This document shows positions 17,740 to 26,215 of a stretch of DNA of 64,000 nt, piece after piece; the stretch's first letter is position 1; the number at the start of each line of letters is the position of its first letter. Source of the stretch: Pseudomonas oryzihabitans (GTDB lineage: Bacteria; Pseudomonadota; Gammaproteobacteria; Pseudomonadales; Pseudomonadaceae); assembly GCF_001518815.1 (NCBI RefSeq), contig NZ_CP013987.1, forward strand, positions 785,001 to 849,000. Direction: 5' to 3'. The translations under genes and the position numbers were made by a program. Below the pieces are notes generated by a model. That model was not told where the DNA came from. It saw nothing but the letters and a program-made list of their open reading frames with translations, and searched no databases.

Positions 17740-17856
17740 TTGTGGGGCTACAGGGGCGTCTTTACGTTTTCTTCACAATTGGAAAAGGTTGGGCCTTTAG
17801 CTTTGGGCCCGCCTTGCTCTAGGATCGGAAATTCCAAGGCTACCTTTCGAGTTCCG

Positions 17857-17973
17857 ATGAGCAGTGACAGATCCGAGCCGCCCCCGGCCCCCTGGCCGGG
17901 TGCGGCTGACACCCCCTCCCGCTTTCTTTCCTCCGTGGCCGTTCGGCCCGCTCAGACGGAGGTCCGCTGCTGA
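17857..17973 (+). CDS. Possible 38-codon leader peptide ORF upstream of the TerC gene
   Basis: ATG 17857 opens 38 codons and stops at 17971-17973, where TGA overlaps the ATG of the TerC gene (TGATG). The peptide begins [19 protein letters not shown], with a Pro-Pro-Pro and dense prolines encoded exactly over a GC-rich hairpin (17877-17906). Only a weak ribosome binding site (CGAG) precedes it. The TerC gene has its own GGAGG at 17958, inside this frame. Chance is possible in GC-rich DNA; no homology is claimed. Confidence 0.3.
   Translation: MSSDRSEPPPAPWPGAADTPSRFLSSVAVRPAQTEVRC
17877..17906 (+). other. GC-rich hairpin in the TerC leader
   Basis: CCCGGCC / GGCCGGG with a CCCT loop, extended by outer GCCGC / GCGGC, gives about 12 paired bases 67 bases before the TerC start. 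No T-run follows, so it is not a standard terminator. It may act on translation of the leader or be a coding by-product. Confidence 0.5.
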
Positions 17974-19526
17974 TGGAATGGATCGCCGATCCCACCGCCT
18001 GGTTGGGCCTGCTCACCCTGATCGTCCTGGAAATCGTCCTGGGCATCGACAACCTGGTCTTCATCGCCATCCTCGCCGACAAGCTGCCGCCCGCGCAGCG
18101 TGACAAGGCGCGTGTCATCGGCCTGTCACTGGCGCTGATCATGCGCCTGGGCCTGCTGGCCAGCATCTCCTGGATGGTGACCCTCACCGAACCGCTGTTC
18201 GAGGTGTTCGGCAAGGCCTTCTCCGGCCGCGACCTCATCATGCTGTTCGGCGGTATCTTCCTGTTGTTCAAGGCCACCACCGAGCTGCACGAACGCATCG
18301 AGGGCCACACCCACAAGACCGGCGGCAATCGCGCCTATGCCGCCTTCTGGCCGGTCGTGGCGCAGATCGTGGTGCTCGATGCCGTGTTCTCGCTGGACGC
18401 CGTCATCACCGCCGTGGGCATGGTCGAGCACCTGAGCGTGATGATGATCGCCGTGATCATCTCCATCGGCCTGATGCTGGTGGCGAGCAAGCCGCTGACC
18501 GCCTTCGTCAACGCCCACCCCACGGTGATCATGTTGTGCCTGGGCTTTTTGATGATGATCGGCCTGAGCCTGACCGCCGAGGGCCTGGGCTTCCACATTC
18601 CCAAGGGCTATCTCTACGCCGCCATCGGCTTCTCGATCCTCATCGAGATAGCCAACCAGGTGGTGCGCTGGAAGCGCAAGCGGCAGATGCACGAGCGTCT
18701 CGGCATGCGGGCGCGCACCTCCCAGGCCGTACTGCGCCTCCTGGGTGGTCGCCTGCGCGAAGACGAGGTGGATGAAGACATCGCCGAACTGCTGGATGGC
18801 GAGAAGGGGGAGAGTCCGGTCTTCGATCGGCGCGAGCGCCTGATGATCAGCGGCGTGCTGCAACTGGGCGAGCGTCCGGTGCGTGCGGTGATGACCGCCC
18901 GTGCCGACGTCGACATCCTCGATGCCGACGCCCCGCCGGAACGGCTGCACGAGCAACTGCTGGCCTCGGCCCACTCGCGCCTGCCGCTGGTGGTCAACGG
19001 CAACATCGATGAACCCCTGGGCTACGTGCACAAGAAGGAGCTGTTCGCCGACATCCTCCAGGGCCAGTCGCCTGACCTGCGCGCCCGGGTGCGGATGCCT
19101 ATCCATCTGCCGGCCCAGGCCACGGTGCTGGGCGCCCTGGAACAGCTACGCGCGGCATCCACCCACGTGGCCTTCGTGGTCAACGAGTTCGGTGGCTTCG
19201 AAGGTCTGCTGACCCTGACCGACATCCTCGAGGCCATCGCCGGCGAATTGCCGGACGCCAGCGAGGACAGCCTGCCGGAGCTAGAGAAGGTGGAGAACGG
19301 CTATCGCGCCAGCGGCGGCCTGAATCTGCATCCCCTGGCTCAGCGCACCGGTTTCCAGATCCCGGAAAACGAGGACTACCAGACCCTGGGGGGATTGGTG
19401 GTGGACCTATTGGGGCGCTTGCCGATGGCAGGTGACCGTCTGGAGTACCAGGGCTGGCAGTTGACGGTGGAATCGGTCAAGGATCGGCGGATCGGCTGGA
19501 TCCGCCTGGAGCGACCCGCCTCCTAG
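17973..19526 (+). CDS. TerC-family membrane protein with CBS and CorC/HlyC domains
   Basis: A 517-residue inner-membrane protein. Residues 1-230 hold about seven membrane helices with the TerC acidic motifs [11 protein letters not shown] and [17 protein letters not shown] pair (about 295-420) and a CorC/HlyC-type C-terminal domain (about 440-515) follow. This layout matches E. coli YegH/YoaE. TerC relatives are implicated in metal efflux, notably manganese loading of exported proteins; CBS domains usually sense adenine nucleotides. I looked for a yybP-ykoY manganese riboswitch in the leader and did not find its conserved core. Substrate unknown. Confidence 0.88.
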   Translation: MEWIADPTAWLGLLTLIVLEIVLGIDNLVFIAILADKLPPAQRDKARVIGLSLALIMRLGLLASISWMVTLTEPLFEVFGKAFSGRDLIMLFGGIFLLFKATTELHERIEGHTHKTGGNRAYAAFWPVVAQIVVLDAVFSLDAVITAVGMVEHLSVMMIAVIISIGLMLVASKPLTAFVNAHPTVIMLCLGFLMMIGLSLTAEGLGFHIPKGYLYAAIGFSILIEIANQVVRWKRKRQMHERLGMRARTSQAVLRLLGGRLREDEVDEDIAELLDGEKGESPVFDRRERLMISGVLQLGERPVRAVMTARADVDILDADAPPERLHEQLLASAHSRLPLVVNGNIDEPLGYVHKKELFADILQGQSPDLRARVRMPIHLPAQATVLGALEQLRAASTHVAFVVNEFGGFEGLLTLTDILEAIAGELPDASEDSLPELEKVENGYRASGGLNLHPLAQRTGFQIPENEDYQTLGGLVVDLLGRLPMAGDRLEYQGWQLTVESVKDRRIGWIRLERPAS

Positions 19527-19535
19527 CGAGGCGGG
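19515..19535. terminator. Bidirectional hairpin between the TerC gene and mscL
   Basis: CCCGCCTC / GAGGCGGG forms an 8-bp perfect stem with the TerC stop codon in its 5-base loop. It sits between convergent genes only 22 bases apart, so it may serve both, although no clear T-run is present on either side. Confidence 0.5.
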
Positions 19536-19548
19536 ATCTGGCAAGGTT

Positions 19549-19998
19549 CTACTGCGGGGTGATCGGCGGTTCCTGCTTGACGACGGGAGCCGCGGGCGCC
19601 TGGCTGTTCTGCGCTTTCAGCAGATCACGGATCTCGGTCAGCAGCACCTGGTCCTTGGTAGGACCCGAGGGGGCGGCGTCCTGATGCAGGCGCAGGCGAT
19701 TGAGCACCTTGATCGCCATGAAGATGGCGAAGGCGATGATCACGAAGTCGAAGATGGTCTGCAGGAACTTGCCATAGGCGATCACCACCGCCGGCTGGTC
19801 GCCTATGGCCGCTCTCAGCGTGATCGCCAACTGCGAGAAGTCCACGCCTCCCAGCAGCAGGCCCAGCGGCGGCGTGATGATATCGGCCACGAAGGACGAC
19901 ACGATCTTGCCGAAGGCAGCGCCCAGGATGATGCCGACCGCCAGGTCGACCACATTGCCTCGCATGGCGAACTTCTTGAACTCGGCGATGATACTCAT
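19549..19998 (-). CDS. mscL: Large-conductance mechanosensitive channel MscL
   Basis: A 149-residue inner-membrane channel subunit. The N-terminal amphipathic helix and first pore helix read [20 protein letters not shown], followed by [21 protein letters not shown], the most conserved part of the family. The second helix ([20 protein letters not shown]) and a cytoplasmic helix ([13 protein letters not shown]) follow. Pentamers open under membrane tension to release solutes on hypo-osmotic shock. The C-terminal 20 residues are Pro/Ala/Gln-rich and slightly longer than in E. coli (136 residues). An AAGGAGTA ribosome binding site precedes the start. Confidence 0.96.
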   Translation of the reverse strand: MSIIAEFKKFAMRGNVVDLAVGIILGAAFGKIVSSFVADIITPPLGLLLGGVDFSQLAITLRAAIGDQPAVVIAYGKFLQTIFDFVIIAFAIFMAIKVLNRLRLHQDAAPSGPTKDQVLLTEIRDLLKAQNSQAPAAPVVKQEPPITPQ

Positions 19999-20223
19999 GC
20001 TGTACTCCTTTGGATGGTTTCGAAGAGACGATAGCCGATTGTGATCGCTTCGCTCGGGTTTGGAACCTCAGGGACGGTCTTCAGGTTCCCCAGGCGCGGC
20101 AAATCGCCCGGAAAGAGGCAACTGGTCGTGGCTGTCGCACTTTGTCGAAGGCCTCGGGTCCACCCTGTAAGACGATGGCTACGGCCTTCGCGCTTCAAAC
20201 CCACTGCGCCCAAGGAGCCTCTG

Positions 20224-20463
20224 ATGGTTGCCAAACACGACCTGCACAAAGACTTTCCCGAGTACGCCGAACAGCTGGACAGTCGTCCGCAGTCCGATCC
20301 GGATTTCGCCAAGCTGCTGGAGGACTACCAGAAGCTCGATCAGCAGATCCTCGCTCTGGAAGAGGTGGAGGAATCCAGCGGCGATGAAGATCTAGGTCGC
20401 CTGCGTCGGGAACGTGTCCTGCTCAAGGACAAAATTGCCCAGCAGCTGAAATACCCGTCCTAG
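20224..20463 (+). CDS. YdcH/DUF465 family small protein
   Basis: A 79-residue, strongly charged alpha-helical protein from ATG 20224 behind an AAGGAG ribosome binding site. The pattern 'HDLHKDFPEYAEQLDSRPQSD' (first half) with DPDFAKLLEDYQKLDQQI and RLRRERVLLKDKIAQ is typical of DUF465, a family of short coiled hairpins with no known activity. The longer upstream frame reads through non-coding DNA. It is the first of three small genes between mscL and radA. Confidence 0.8.
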   Translation: MVAKHDLHKDFPEYAEQLDSRPQSDPDFAKLLEDYQKLDQQILALEEVEESSGDEDLGRLRRERVLLKDKIAQQLKYPS

Positions 20464-20558
20464 CCGGCCCGGGCTCTGCCTGCCGCGTCGAGCCGCGCTC
20501 GGCGCGATTGGCAAGGGCTGTCGACGTTGCCATCATGGCCTCCCTCAGGAGAGGGCCG

Positions 20559-20768
20559 ATGACAGACGAAGTGGCGATGTACCAACAATGGCACCTGTGG
20601 ATCACCGAAGCGGCCGTGGAAGACCAACGCCGCCGGGTGCAACGGGAATTCGCTGAATACAGCCGGCTGCTCGCCTGTCTGCAGCATCTCGAACAGGAGC
20701 GCTGGCAGCAGGCGTTGCCGGTCTGGCTCCGGGGTGATTCGGGCCTGATCTCGACGCTCAAACACTAG
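20559..20768 (+). CDS. Hypothetical 69-residue protein
   Basis: ATG 20559 follows a good AGGAGAGGG ribosome binding site, preferable to an in-frame ATG 51 bases upstream. The product (MTDEVAMYQQWHLWITEAAV...) is soluble, helical and rich in Gln, Arg, Trp and Leu, with no signal peptide or known motif. Codon use is like that of the neighbours. I do not recognise the family. It starts 96 bases after the DUF465 gene. Confidence 0.5.
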   Translation: MTDEVAMYQQWHLWITEAAVEDQRRRVQREFAEYSRLLACLQHLEQERWQQALPVWLRGDSGLISTLKH

Positions 20769-20912
20769 TGTCAGAGCCCTTTGTCGGAGAGCTGGATGAC
20801 ATTTTGCTGAACGACGAGCGGCGCCTGGCGGTCAATGGGATACCCCAAAGGAATTTCGCGGGGTGAGCGAGGTTAATCCGGCCTACCTGGCCCTCTCAAC
20901 GAGGATATCCCC

Positions 20913-21182
20913 ATGAAGCGTACCGCCCTGATCGCCCTGATGATGTTCGCCACCGCACCTGTGTTCGCCCAGGATCTCTGTACGGTTCAGCTGCAGAAGT
21001 TGGACGATGCCAGCAAAATGAAGACCAATATGATCGGGCCGGGCAGTTCCCAGGCCAAACAGATCGCCGAATTCCGCAAGAACGCCATGGCCGCTCAAAA
21101 GGCCGGCGACGAGAAGACCTGCATCGCTCAGGCCAACCAGGCCCTGACCATGCTGCGTCAGCCAGGTGGCGAGGGCAACTAG
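20913..21182 (+). CDS. Small secreted periplasmic protein, function unknown
   Basis: An 89-residue protein. A signal peptide (MKRTALIALMMFATAPVFA, cleavage after AFA-like VFA) leaves about 70 mature residues with two cysteines (DLCTVQL near the start and EKTCIAQ near the end) that could form a disulfide. The helix 'QAKQIAEFRKNAMAAQKAGD' precedes it. The ribosome binding site is GAGGAT. A strong intrinsic terminator follows 23 bases after the stop, so it is probably a single-gene or short transcript. Similar small proteins are common and uncharacterised in Pseudomonas. Confidence 0.7.
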   Translation: MKRTALIALMMFATAPVFAQDLCTVQLQKLDDASKMKTNMIGPGSSQAKQIAEFRKNAMAAQKAGDEKTCIAQANQALTMLRQPGGEGN

Positions 21183-21204
21183 TCCTCGAGGCCGTAAATC
21201 CCGG

Positions 21205-21234
21205 AGGCGCGCTTCGCGAGAAGCGCGCCTTTTT
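21205..21234 (+). terminator. Rho-independent terminator before radA
   Basis: A 10-bp perfect stem (AGGCGCGCTT / AAGCGCGCCT) with a 6-base loop is followed directly by five T residues. It closes the transcript of the small periplasmic protein gene. Confidence 0.88.
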
Positions 21235-21257
21235 ACTGTCTATGCATCCAGTCGTGG

Positions 21258-21263
21258 TATGCT
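21258..21263 (+). promoter_or_regulatory. Candidate -10 element of radA
   Basis: TATGCT lies 36 bases before the radA ATG and just after the preceding terminator. The -35 region is poor. If used, transcription would start near 21270, ruling out the alternative start at 21242 for radA. Confidence 0.35.
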
Positions 21264-21298
21264 GGGAAACTCTTTCCTTCTCGACTGGAGAACCCGCC

Positions 21299-22660
21299 AT
21301 GGCCAAGGCCAAGCGTCTCTACGGCTGCACCGAGTGTGGCGCCACCTTTCCCAAGTGGGCGGGCCAGTGCGGCGAGTGCGGTGCCTGGAATACCCTGGTG
21401 GAAACCGTCGTCGAGACCTCCGCCGTGCCCTCCGGTCGCGCCGGCTGGGCTGGAGCCCAGGCGACCATCAAGACCCTGGCTGAGGTCAGCGTCGAGGAAA
21501 CCCCGCGCTTCACCACCGACTCCACCGAACTCGACCGCGTACTGGGTGGCGGTCTGGTGGATGGCTCCGTGGTGCTGATCGGCGGCGATCCGGGCATTGG
21601 CAAATCCACCATCCTGCTGCAGACCCTCTGCCACCTGGCCGCGCGCATGCCGGCGCTCTATGTCACCGGTGAGGAGTCCCAGCAGCAGGTGGCGATGCGC
21701 GCCCGGCGGCTGGGCCTGCCGGAAGACAAGCTCAAGGTCATGACCGAGACCTGCATCGAGACTATCGTCGCCACCGCGCGCCAGGAAAAGCCGCGGGTCA
21801 TGGTGATCGACTCCATCCAGACCATCTTCACCGAGCAGCTGCAGTCCGCACCCGGCGGGGTGGCCCAGGTGCGCGAGAGCGCGGCGCTGCTGGTGCGCTT
21901 CGCCAAGCAGACCGGTACCGCCATCTTCCTGGTCGGCCACGTCACCAAGGAAGGCGCCCTGGCTGGCCCCCGGGTGCTGGAGCACATGGTCGACACCGTG
22001 CTCTATTTCGAGGGTGAGTCCGACGGGCGCCTGCGCATGCTGCGGGCGGTCAAGAATCGCTTTGGCGCAGTCAATGAGCTGGGCGTGTTCGGCATGACCG
22101 ACAAGGGTCTCAAGGAGGTTTCCAACCCCTCGGCGATCTTTCTCAATCGCGCTCAGGAGGCCGTGGCCGGCAGCGTGGTCATGGCGACGTGGGAGGGTTC
22201 GCGGCCCATGCTGGTGGAGGTGCAGGCGCTGGTGGACACCAGTCACCTGGCCAATCCGCGGCGGGTCACCGTGGGCCTGGACCAGAATCGCCTGGCCATG
22301 CTGCTGGCCGTGCTGCACCGTCATGGCAGCATTCCTACCTACGACCAGGACGTCTTCATCAACGTGGTCGGCGGGGTCAAGGTACTGGAGACGGCGGTGG
22401 ACCTGGCGCTGATGTCGGCGGTGATCTCCAGTCTGAGGGACCGCGCCCTGCCGCATGATCTGCTGGTGTTCGGCGAGATCGGCCTGTCCGGCGAGATCCG
22501 GCCGGTGCCCAGTGGCCAGGAGCGCCTCAAGGAGGCTGCCAAGCACGGTTTCAAGCGCGCCATCGTGCCCAAGGGCAATGCGCCCAAGGATCCGCCGCCC
22601 GGTCTGCAGGTGGTGGCGGTGACCCGGCTGGAGCAGGCACTGGATGCGCTGTTCGAATAG
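21299..22660 (+). CDS. radA: DNA repair protein RadA
   Basis: A 453-residue protein from ATG 21299, whose CTGGAGAA ribosome binding site and MAKAKRLYGC start match the family. Residues 10-30 form a four-Cys zinc finger (CTECGATFPKWAGQCGECGAW in outline). A RecA-like ATPase follows, with Walker A GGDPGIGKST and the RadA-specific KNRFG motif (AVKNRFGAVNELGVF). The C-terminal 150 residues form a Lon-protease-like domain without protease activity. RadA drives branch migration of recombination intermediates with RecA. Length is normal. Confidence 0.96.
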   Translation: MAKAKRLYGCTECGATFPKWAGQCGECGAWNTLVETVVETSAVPSGRAGWAGAQATIKTLAEVSVEETPRFTTDSTELDRVLGGGLVDGSVVLIGGDPGIGKSTILLQTLCHLAARMPALYVTGEESQQQVAMRARRLGLPEDKLKVMTETCIETIVATARQEKPRVMVIDSIQTIFTEQLQSAPGGVAQVRESAALLVRFAKQTGTAIFLVGHVTKEGALAGPRVLEHMVDTVLYFEGESDGRLRMLRAVKNRFGAVNELGVFGMTDKGLKEVSNPSAIFLNRAQEAVAGSVVMATWEGSRPMLVEVQALVDTSHLANPRRVTVGLDQNRLAMLLAVLHRHGSIPTYDQDVFINVVGGVKVLETAVDLALMSAVISSLRDRALPHDLLVFGEIGLSGEIRPVPSGQERLKEAAKHGFKRAIVPKGNAPKDPPPGLQVVAVTRLEQALDALFE

Positions 22661-22746
22661 CCTGGAGCGGCTTTTGTAATATTTTTTAAAACTCTGGGCG
22701 GGCGAGGGTGGTCTATCAGGCGCTTCCATGACCCTGGATACCCGCC

Positions 22747-23457
22747 ATGCCTCGTCTGCTCCCCTTGTCCGTACTCATCGCCGGCCTTGTCTCCAGTGCC
22801 CTGGCCCAGGCTTCCGATCCCAATGGCACCGCCCCGGCCAGTCTGGAAGTGGATCAGCTCGAATGGCAGCACGCCGATGAAGGCAGCGTCTTCAACTGGG
22901 ACCTGGAGGGCTGGGCCTTTGGCGGCGGCGCCAATCGCCTGGATTTCCGCAGCCAGGGCGAGCGTACCAATGGCCATACCGAGCAGGCCGAGGTGCAGGC
23001 GCTCTGGGGCCATGTCCTGACCCAGGGCTGGGGCACCGTCGCCGGTATCCGCCAGGATTTCAAACCGGGTTCGCCACAGACCTGGGCTGCCCTGGGTATC
23101 CAGGAGCACGATCCCGAGGATCTCGACGTCGAGATCACCGCCTTCATCGGCGAGAACAACCAGACGGCGTTGCGCCTGGAAGCCGAATACGACTGGGCGC
23201 TGACCCAGCGGCTCATCCTGCAGCCTCACACCGAACTCAACTTCTATGGCCGCAACGACGAGTCACGCGGCCAGGGCGCGGGCTTCGCCGAAAGCGAGGC
23301 CGGGCTGCGCTTGAGATACCAGGTGACGCCGGAAGTGGCGCCCTATGTCGGGGTGTCCTGGAATGCCACCCATGGCAACACCGCCGCCATGGCGCGGGAA
23401 GAGGGTGAAGACACCCACGATGCCCGGCTGGTGGTGGGTCTGCATCTGGAGTTCTAA
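22747..23457 (+). CDS. copB: CopB-family outer-membrane copper resistance protein
   Basis: A 236-residue protein with a signal peptide ([17 protein letters not shown]). The mature chain follows the CopB pattern closely: [76 protein letters not shown] and a final aromatic residue typical of outer-membrane barrels. CopB helps export or sequester copper. Known copB genes usually follow copA and carry a Met/His-rich N-terminal stretch; here no copA is near and that stretch is missing. Either it is an orphan copy or copA lies elsewhere. Confidence 0.85.
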   Translation: MPRLLPLSVLIAGLVSSALAQASDPNGTAPASLEVDQLEWQHADEGSVFNWDLEGWAFGGGANRLDFRSQGERTNGHTEQAEVQALWGHVLTQGWGTVAGIRQDFKPGSPQTWAALGIQEHDPEDLDVEITAFIGENNQTALRLEAEYDWALTQRLILQPHTELNFYGRNDESRGQGAGFAESEAGLRLRYQVTPEVAPYVGVSWNATHGNTAAMAREEGEDTHDARLVVGLHLEF

Positions 23458-23485
23458 CAGTAAGGTCGAGAAGACGAACCTTCCC

Positions 23486-23517
23486 GTAGGTTGGCGCTGA
23501 GCGCAGCGAAGCCCAAC
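23486..23517 (+). repeat. Partial copy of the GTAGGTTGG-type palindromic repeat
   Basis: The 32-base segment from GTAGGTTGGCGCTGAGCGCA to CCCAAC is identical to the left half of the unit at 36182-36213. The right half is absent here, so this is a half copy in the copB-PilZ gap. Confidence 0.8.
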
Positions 23518-23528
23518 GCCGTCAACCT

Positions 23529-23556
23529 GGTGAAAAAGGCTGTGCCGTTTTCCACC
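23529..23556 (+). repeat. Short hairpin repeat (GGCTG(T/C)GCCG loop family)
   Basis: GGTGAAAAA / TTTTCCACC pair (8 of 9) around the 10-base loop GGCTGTGCCG. A near copy with the loop GGCTGCGCCG is at 56980-57007, so this is a second dispersed family. Confidence 0.65.
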
Positions 23557-23565
23557 GGCTTCACC

Positions 23566-23646
23566 GATCGCGGCCATGGCGGTCCGCCGCTGCGGCCGCT
23601 CCTACAGGTTCAGCTACTCCGGTAGGAGCGGCCCATGGCCGCGATC
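23566..23646 (+). repeat. REP-like palindrome, copy 1
   Basis: Arms starting GATCGCGGCCATGG and ending GGCCGCTCCTAC face GTAGGAGCGGCCCATGGCCG (continuing to 23646). The left arm contains an extra CGGTCCGCCGCTGC. A second copy with the same loop start (AGGTTCAG) is at 36403-36481. This GTAGGAGCGGCC core is a well-known pseudomonad REP form. Confidence 0.85.
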
Positions 23647-23654
23647 AAATTGAC

Positions 23655-24020
23655 CTACCGCTCCCCCAGCGCCGCCAACTCGCGCTCCAGCAGGGTCTCG
23701 TCACCAAGGTTCAGCTCCACTAGCCGCCGTAGGTGGCTGATGGAATCCAGGTCGATCTGCCGGCAGGCGAAGGCCAGCTGTTCCGGGGTTTCCCGCACCA
23801 GCTCCACATCCATGCTCACCTGGGTCTCGTCGTTGAGCAGGACGCGCAGCTGATAGTCCGCGCTCGACTGGGCGGACCAGTCGGAGGGTCGCGCCAGCAG
23901 CACGCCCTTGAGCGAGATGTCGTCCACGGGCGCTGCCCACTGGCGCTCACCCTGGTGCAACTGCGCGGGGGCATCGAAGGTGAAGCGGGTAAAGCGGCGA
24001 CGCTCGTTGGTGTCGTTCAT
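23655..24020 (-). CDS. PilZ-domain protein
   Basis: A 121-residue single-domain protein. RRRFTRF at residues 7-13 supplies the R-x-x-x-R part and DDISLKG at about 33-39 the D/N-x-S-x-x-G part of a c-di-GMP-binding PilZ domain, so ligand binding is expected. Such stand-alone proteins pass c-di-GMP levels to motility, adhesion or polysaccharide machinery. Two proteins that make or break c-di-GMP lie elsewhere in this window (40242 and 58644), but nothing adjacent names its partner. Confidence 0.85.
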   Translation of the reverse strand: MNDTNERRRFTRFTFDAPAQLHQGERQWAAPVDDISLKGVLLARPSDWSAQSSADYQLRVLLNDETQVSMDVELVRETPEQLAFACRQIDLDSISHLRRLVELNLGDETLLERELAALGER

Positions 24021-24165
24021 GGAAGGCTTCCTGAGGTTTCCTGATCACTGTAGACGACAGCCGTCGTCCCGTATCGACTTCTCCTGCGAGGGTAGCGGTC
24101 CCGGCCCGGCGGAGCCAGAACGAGACGGCTCATTGGTCGCCTGGGTGCGAGCAGCGGCCTTTTGG

Positions 24166-24804
24166 TCAAGCTTTGGAGGCGTCCTCGGGGCGCCAGCCGT
24201 ACTCGCGCGCATGGCGAACCAGATCCGCCGGCTTCTGGATGTCCAGCTTGCGGCGGATGCTCAGGCGGTGGGTCTCCACCGTGCGCACGCTGAGGTTCAG
24301 TTGCTGGGCCATGGTCTTGTTGTTGAGCCCCTGGGCCATCAGCAGCAGCACCTGGCGCTCGCGCGGGGTGAGTTCGCCTTCGCTGGCGCCGCCTTCACCC
24401 AGGCGGGCGGCGATGGCGCTGCTGTAGAAGCGTCCGCCCACCGCCAGTGCCTCGACCGCGGCGATGATCTCTTCGGAAGGGGCATCCTTGAGTACGTAGC
24501 CGGCCGCGCCCACCCGCAGCGAGGTACTGACGTATTCACGATTGTCGTACATGCTCAGGATCAGCACCCGGGCGCGCGGCGCCCGCGCGGCGATCTGGGC
24601 GGTCAGCTCCAGGCCGTTGATGTCCTTGAGGCCGATGTCCACCAGCAGGATGTCGGGGTCGAGGCGCGCCAGCAGGTCGAGGGCCTCCGCGCCGCTGCCG
24701 GCTTCGCCAACCACGGTGAAGCGCTCGATGGTGCCCAGCAGCGCCCGCACCCCGGCGCGGACCAGGGCATGATCGTCGACCAGGACGATACGGATCGGCG
24801 TCAT
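24166..24804 (-). CDS. NarL/FixJ-family response regulator
   Basis: A 212-residue regulator. The receiver (1-120) starts IRIVLVDDHALVRAGVRALL, has the phosphoacceptor in ILLVDIGLKDINGLEL and Lys in GYVLKDAPSEEI. The LuxR-type helix-turn-helix (about 145-205) reads LTPRERQVLLLMAQGLNNK and continues with a normal recognition helix. Its start overlaps the kinase stop by four bases, so the pair is one operon. The genes are divergent from cstA, suggesting that this regulator controls it. Confidence 0.92.
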   Translation of the reverse strand: MTPIRIVLVDDHALVRAGVRALLGTIERFTVVGEAGSGAEALDLLARLDPDILLVDIGLKDINGLELTAQIAARAPRARVLILSMYDNREYVSTSLRVGAAGYVLKDAPSEEIIAAVEALAVGGRFYSSAIAARLGEGGASEGELTPRERQVLLLMAQGLNNKTMAQQLNLSVRTVETHRLSIRRKLDIQKPADLVRHAREYGWRPEDASKA

Positions 24805-26174
24805 GTCGGGCTCTCCTCGTCGGCGGCAAGGTCCGAGCGTAGCAGAACCACGTCCAGGGTCGTGCCGCCGGGGCCGGACTGGATGGCGCAGCGGCCGCCG
24901 AAGAGCTCCACCCGTTCGCGGATGTTGCGCAGGCCGATGCCGCCGCTGAGGCGTTCCACCTGGCCGGTGTCGAAGCCGCGACCGTCGTCGTGCACGGTCA
25001 GGCAGATCCAGCGACCGCGCCGTTGCAGATCGATCACCACGTGCCGCGCCGCGGCGTGGCGTTCGATATTGGTCAAGGCCTCCTGGACGATGCGAAACAG
25101 GGCGACGTCCATGTCGCCGCCGGCGGGGCTGTCATCCAGGGTCTGCCGGTAATCCACCGCCAGGCCGCTGCGTTGGCGAAATTCCTCCACCAACTGGCCG
25201 AGGGCGGCCGGCAGGCCAAGGGTATCCAGCAGCGAGGGATGCAGGTCGTGGGAGATACGGCGGATCTCGCCGATGGCCGCGGCCAGGCGCTGGGTGCCCT
25301 CACGCAGGGTCTCACCGGCGCTGGGCTTGCTCGCGTCCAGTTCGCGGCTGGCCAATTCGAACTGGAACTTGATGGACACCAGCAACTGGCTGATACCGTC
25401 GTGCAGCTCGCGTGACAGCCGCGAGCGCTCTTCCTCCTGGGAGGTGATGAGACGCTGGGTCAGCTGCTTGAGCTTGCGATCGGCCTGGCGGTGCTCGCTG
25501 ACGTTGAGCGTCAGGCCGCCGGCGAACACCAGCAATACCGCCACCAGCGCCACCGCGGCGCTGGCCAGCAGGGTGGTGCGGATACCGGCGGCTACGTCGT
25601 GGCGCACCTGGGCGAGGGCCGCGTCGACGTCGTCCAGGTAGAGGCCGGTGCCCAGCACCCAGCCCCAGCGCTGCAGCTGAGTCACGTAGGCGAGTTTCGC
25701 CGCCATCTGGCCGGTGGAGGGCTTCTGCCAGCCGTACCGCTGGAAGCCATCACCCGTGCGGGCGCTTTTGAACAGCGCCTGGATCACCAGCAGACCGTTG
25801 CCATCGGTGAGCTGCCAGAGGTCCTGACCGACCAACTCGGGCTGGCGCGGATGCATGAGATTGCGTCCGTGCTGGTCGTAGACGAAGAAGTAGCCGTCGC
25901 TGCCGAAATTCAAGCTGGCCAGCAGCGCCAGTACCTTGGCCTTGGTTTCCTCGTCGTCACGGCCGCTGCCGTACAACGGCTGGATGGCGCTGACACCCAT
26001 CTCCACATAGTTGCGCAGCTCGGTCTTCTTGCTGTTAAGGATGCTGTGTTCGAGCAGATGTGCCTGCTGCTCGCCCAGGCGCTGACTCTGTTCCAGCACC
26101 ACCAGGCAGACCGCTGCCACTGCCAGCAGCAGGGGCAGGAGACCGAGGGCGACCATCTTGTATTTGAGCTGCAT
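24801..26174 (-). CDS. Sensor histidine kinase with a periplasmic cache domain
   Basis: A 457-residue membrane kinase. Helix 1 (about 8-28) and helix 2 (about 193-213) enclose a periplasmic single-cache domain whose GSDGYFFVYDQHGRNLMHP and WGWVLGTGLYLDDVD segments are typical of sCache_2, a fold that binds small carboxylates such as pyruvate, acetate or propionate. The cytoplasmic part has a HisKA_3 phosphorylation site (SRLSRELHDGISQLL) and an ATPase domain (EALTNIERHA, VHDDGRGFD, GGIGLRNIRERVE). Its position opposite cstA suggests a pyruvate-type signal; this is inference. Confidence 0.9.
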   Translation of the reverse strand: MQLKYKMVALGLLPLLLAVAAVCLVVLEQSQRLGEQQAHLLEHSILNSKKTELRNYVEMGVSAIQPLYGSGRDDEETKAKVLALLASLNFGSDGYFFVYDQHGRNLMHPRQPELVGQDLWQLTDGNGLLVIQALFKSARTGDGFQRYGWQKPSTGQMAAKLAYVTQLQRWGWVLGTGLYLDDVDAALAQVRHDVAAGIRTTLLASAAVALVAVLLVFAGGLTLNVSEHRQADRKLKQLTQRLITSQEEERSRLSRELHDGISQLLVSIKFQFELASRELDASKPSAGETLREGTQRLAAAIGEIRRISHDLHPSLLDTLGLPAALGQLVEEFRQRSGLAVDYRQTLDDSPAGGDMDVALFRIVQEALTNIERHAAARHVVIDLQRRGRWICLTVHDDGRGFDTGQVERLSGGIGLRNIRERVELFGGRCAIQSGPGGTTLDVVLLRSDLAADEESPT

Positions 26175-26197
26175 CGGGACCTGTCTGGGGCGGGTGT

Positions 26198-26215
26198 CTA
26201 CGTAGAACTACGTAG
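26198..26215. promoter_or_regulatory. Paired CTACGTAG palindromes between the kinase and cstA
   Basis: CTACGTAG occurs twice, separated only by AA, so the 18 bases form a palindrome except for the central two. A further AGAACTA (26204-26210) / TAGTTCT (26227-26233) dyad overlaps. It is 24 bases upstream of the kinase start and 126 upstream of cstA, a good place for an operator of the NarL-type regulator. Inferred. Confidence 0.5.

Noticed and set aside
17740-17972. yybP-ykoY manganese riboswitch before the TerC gene
   Set aside because: Expected from the gene family, but I could not find its conserved loop sequences in the leader.
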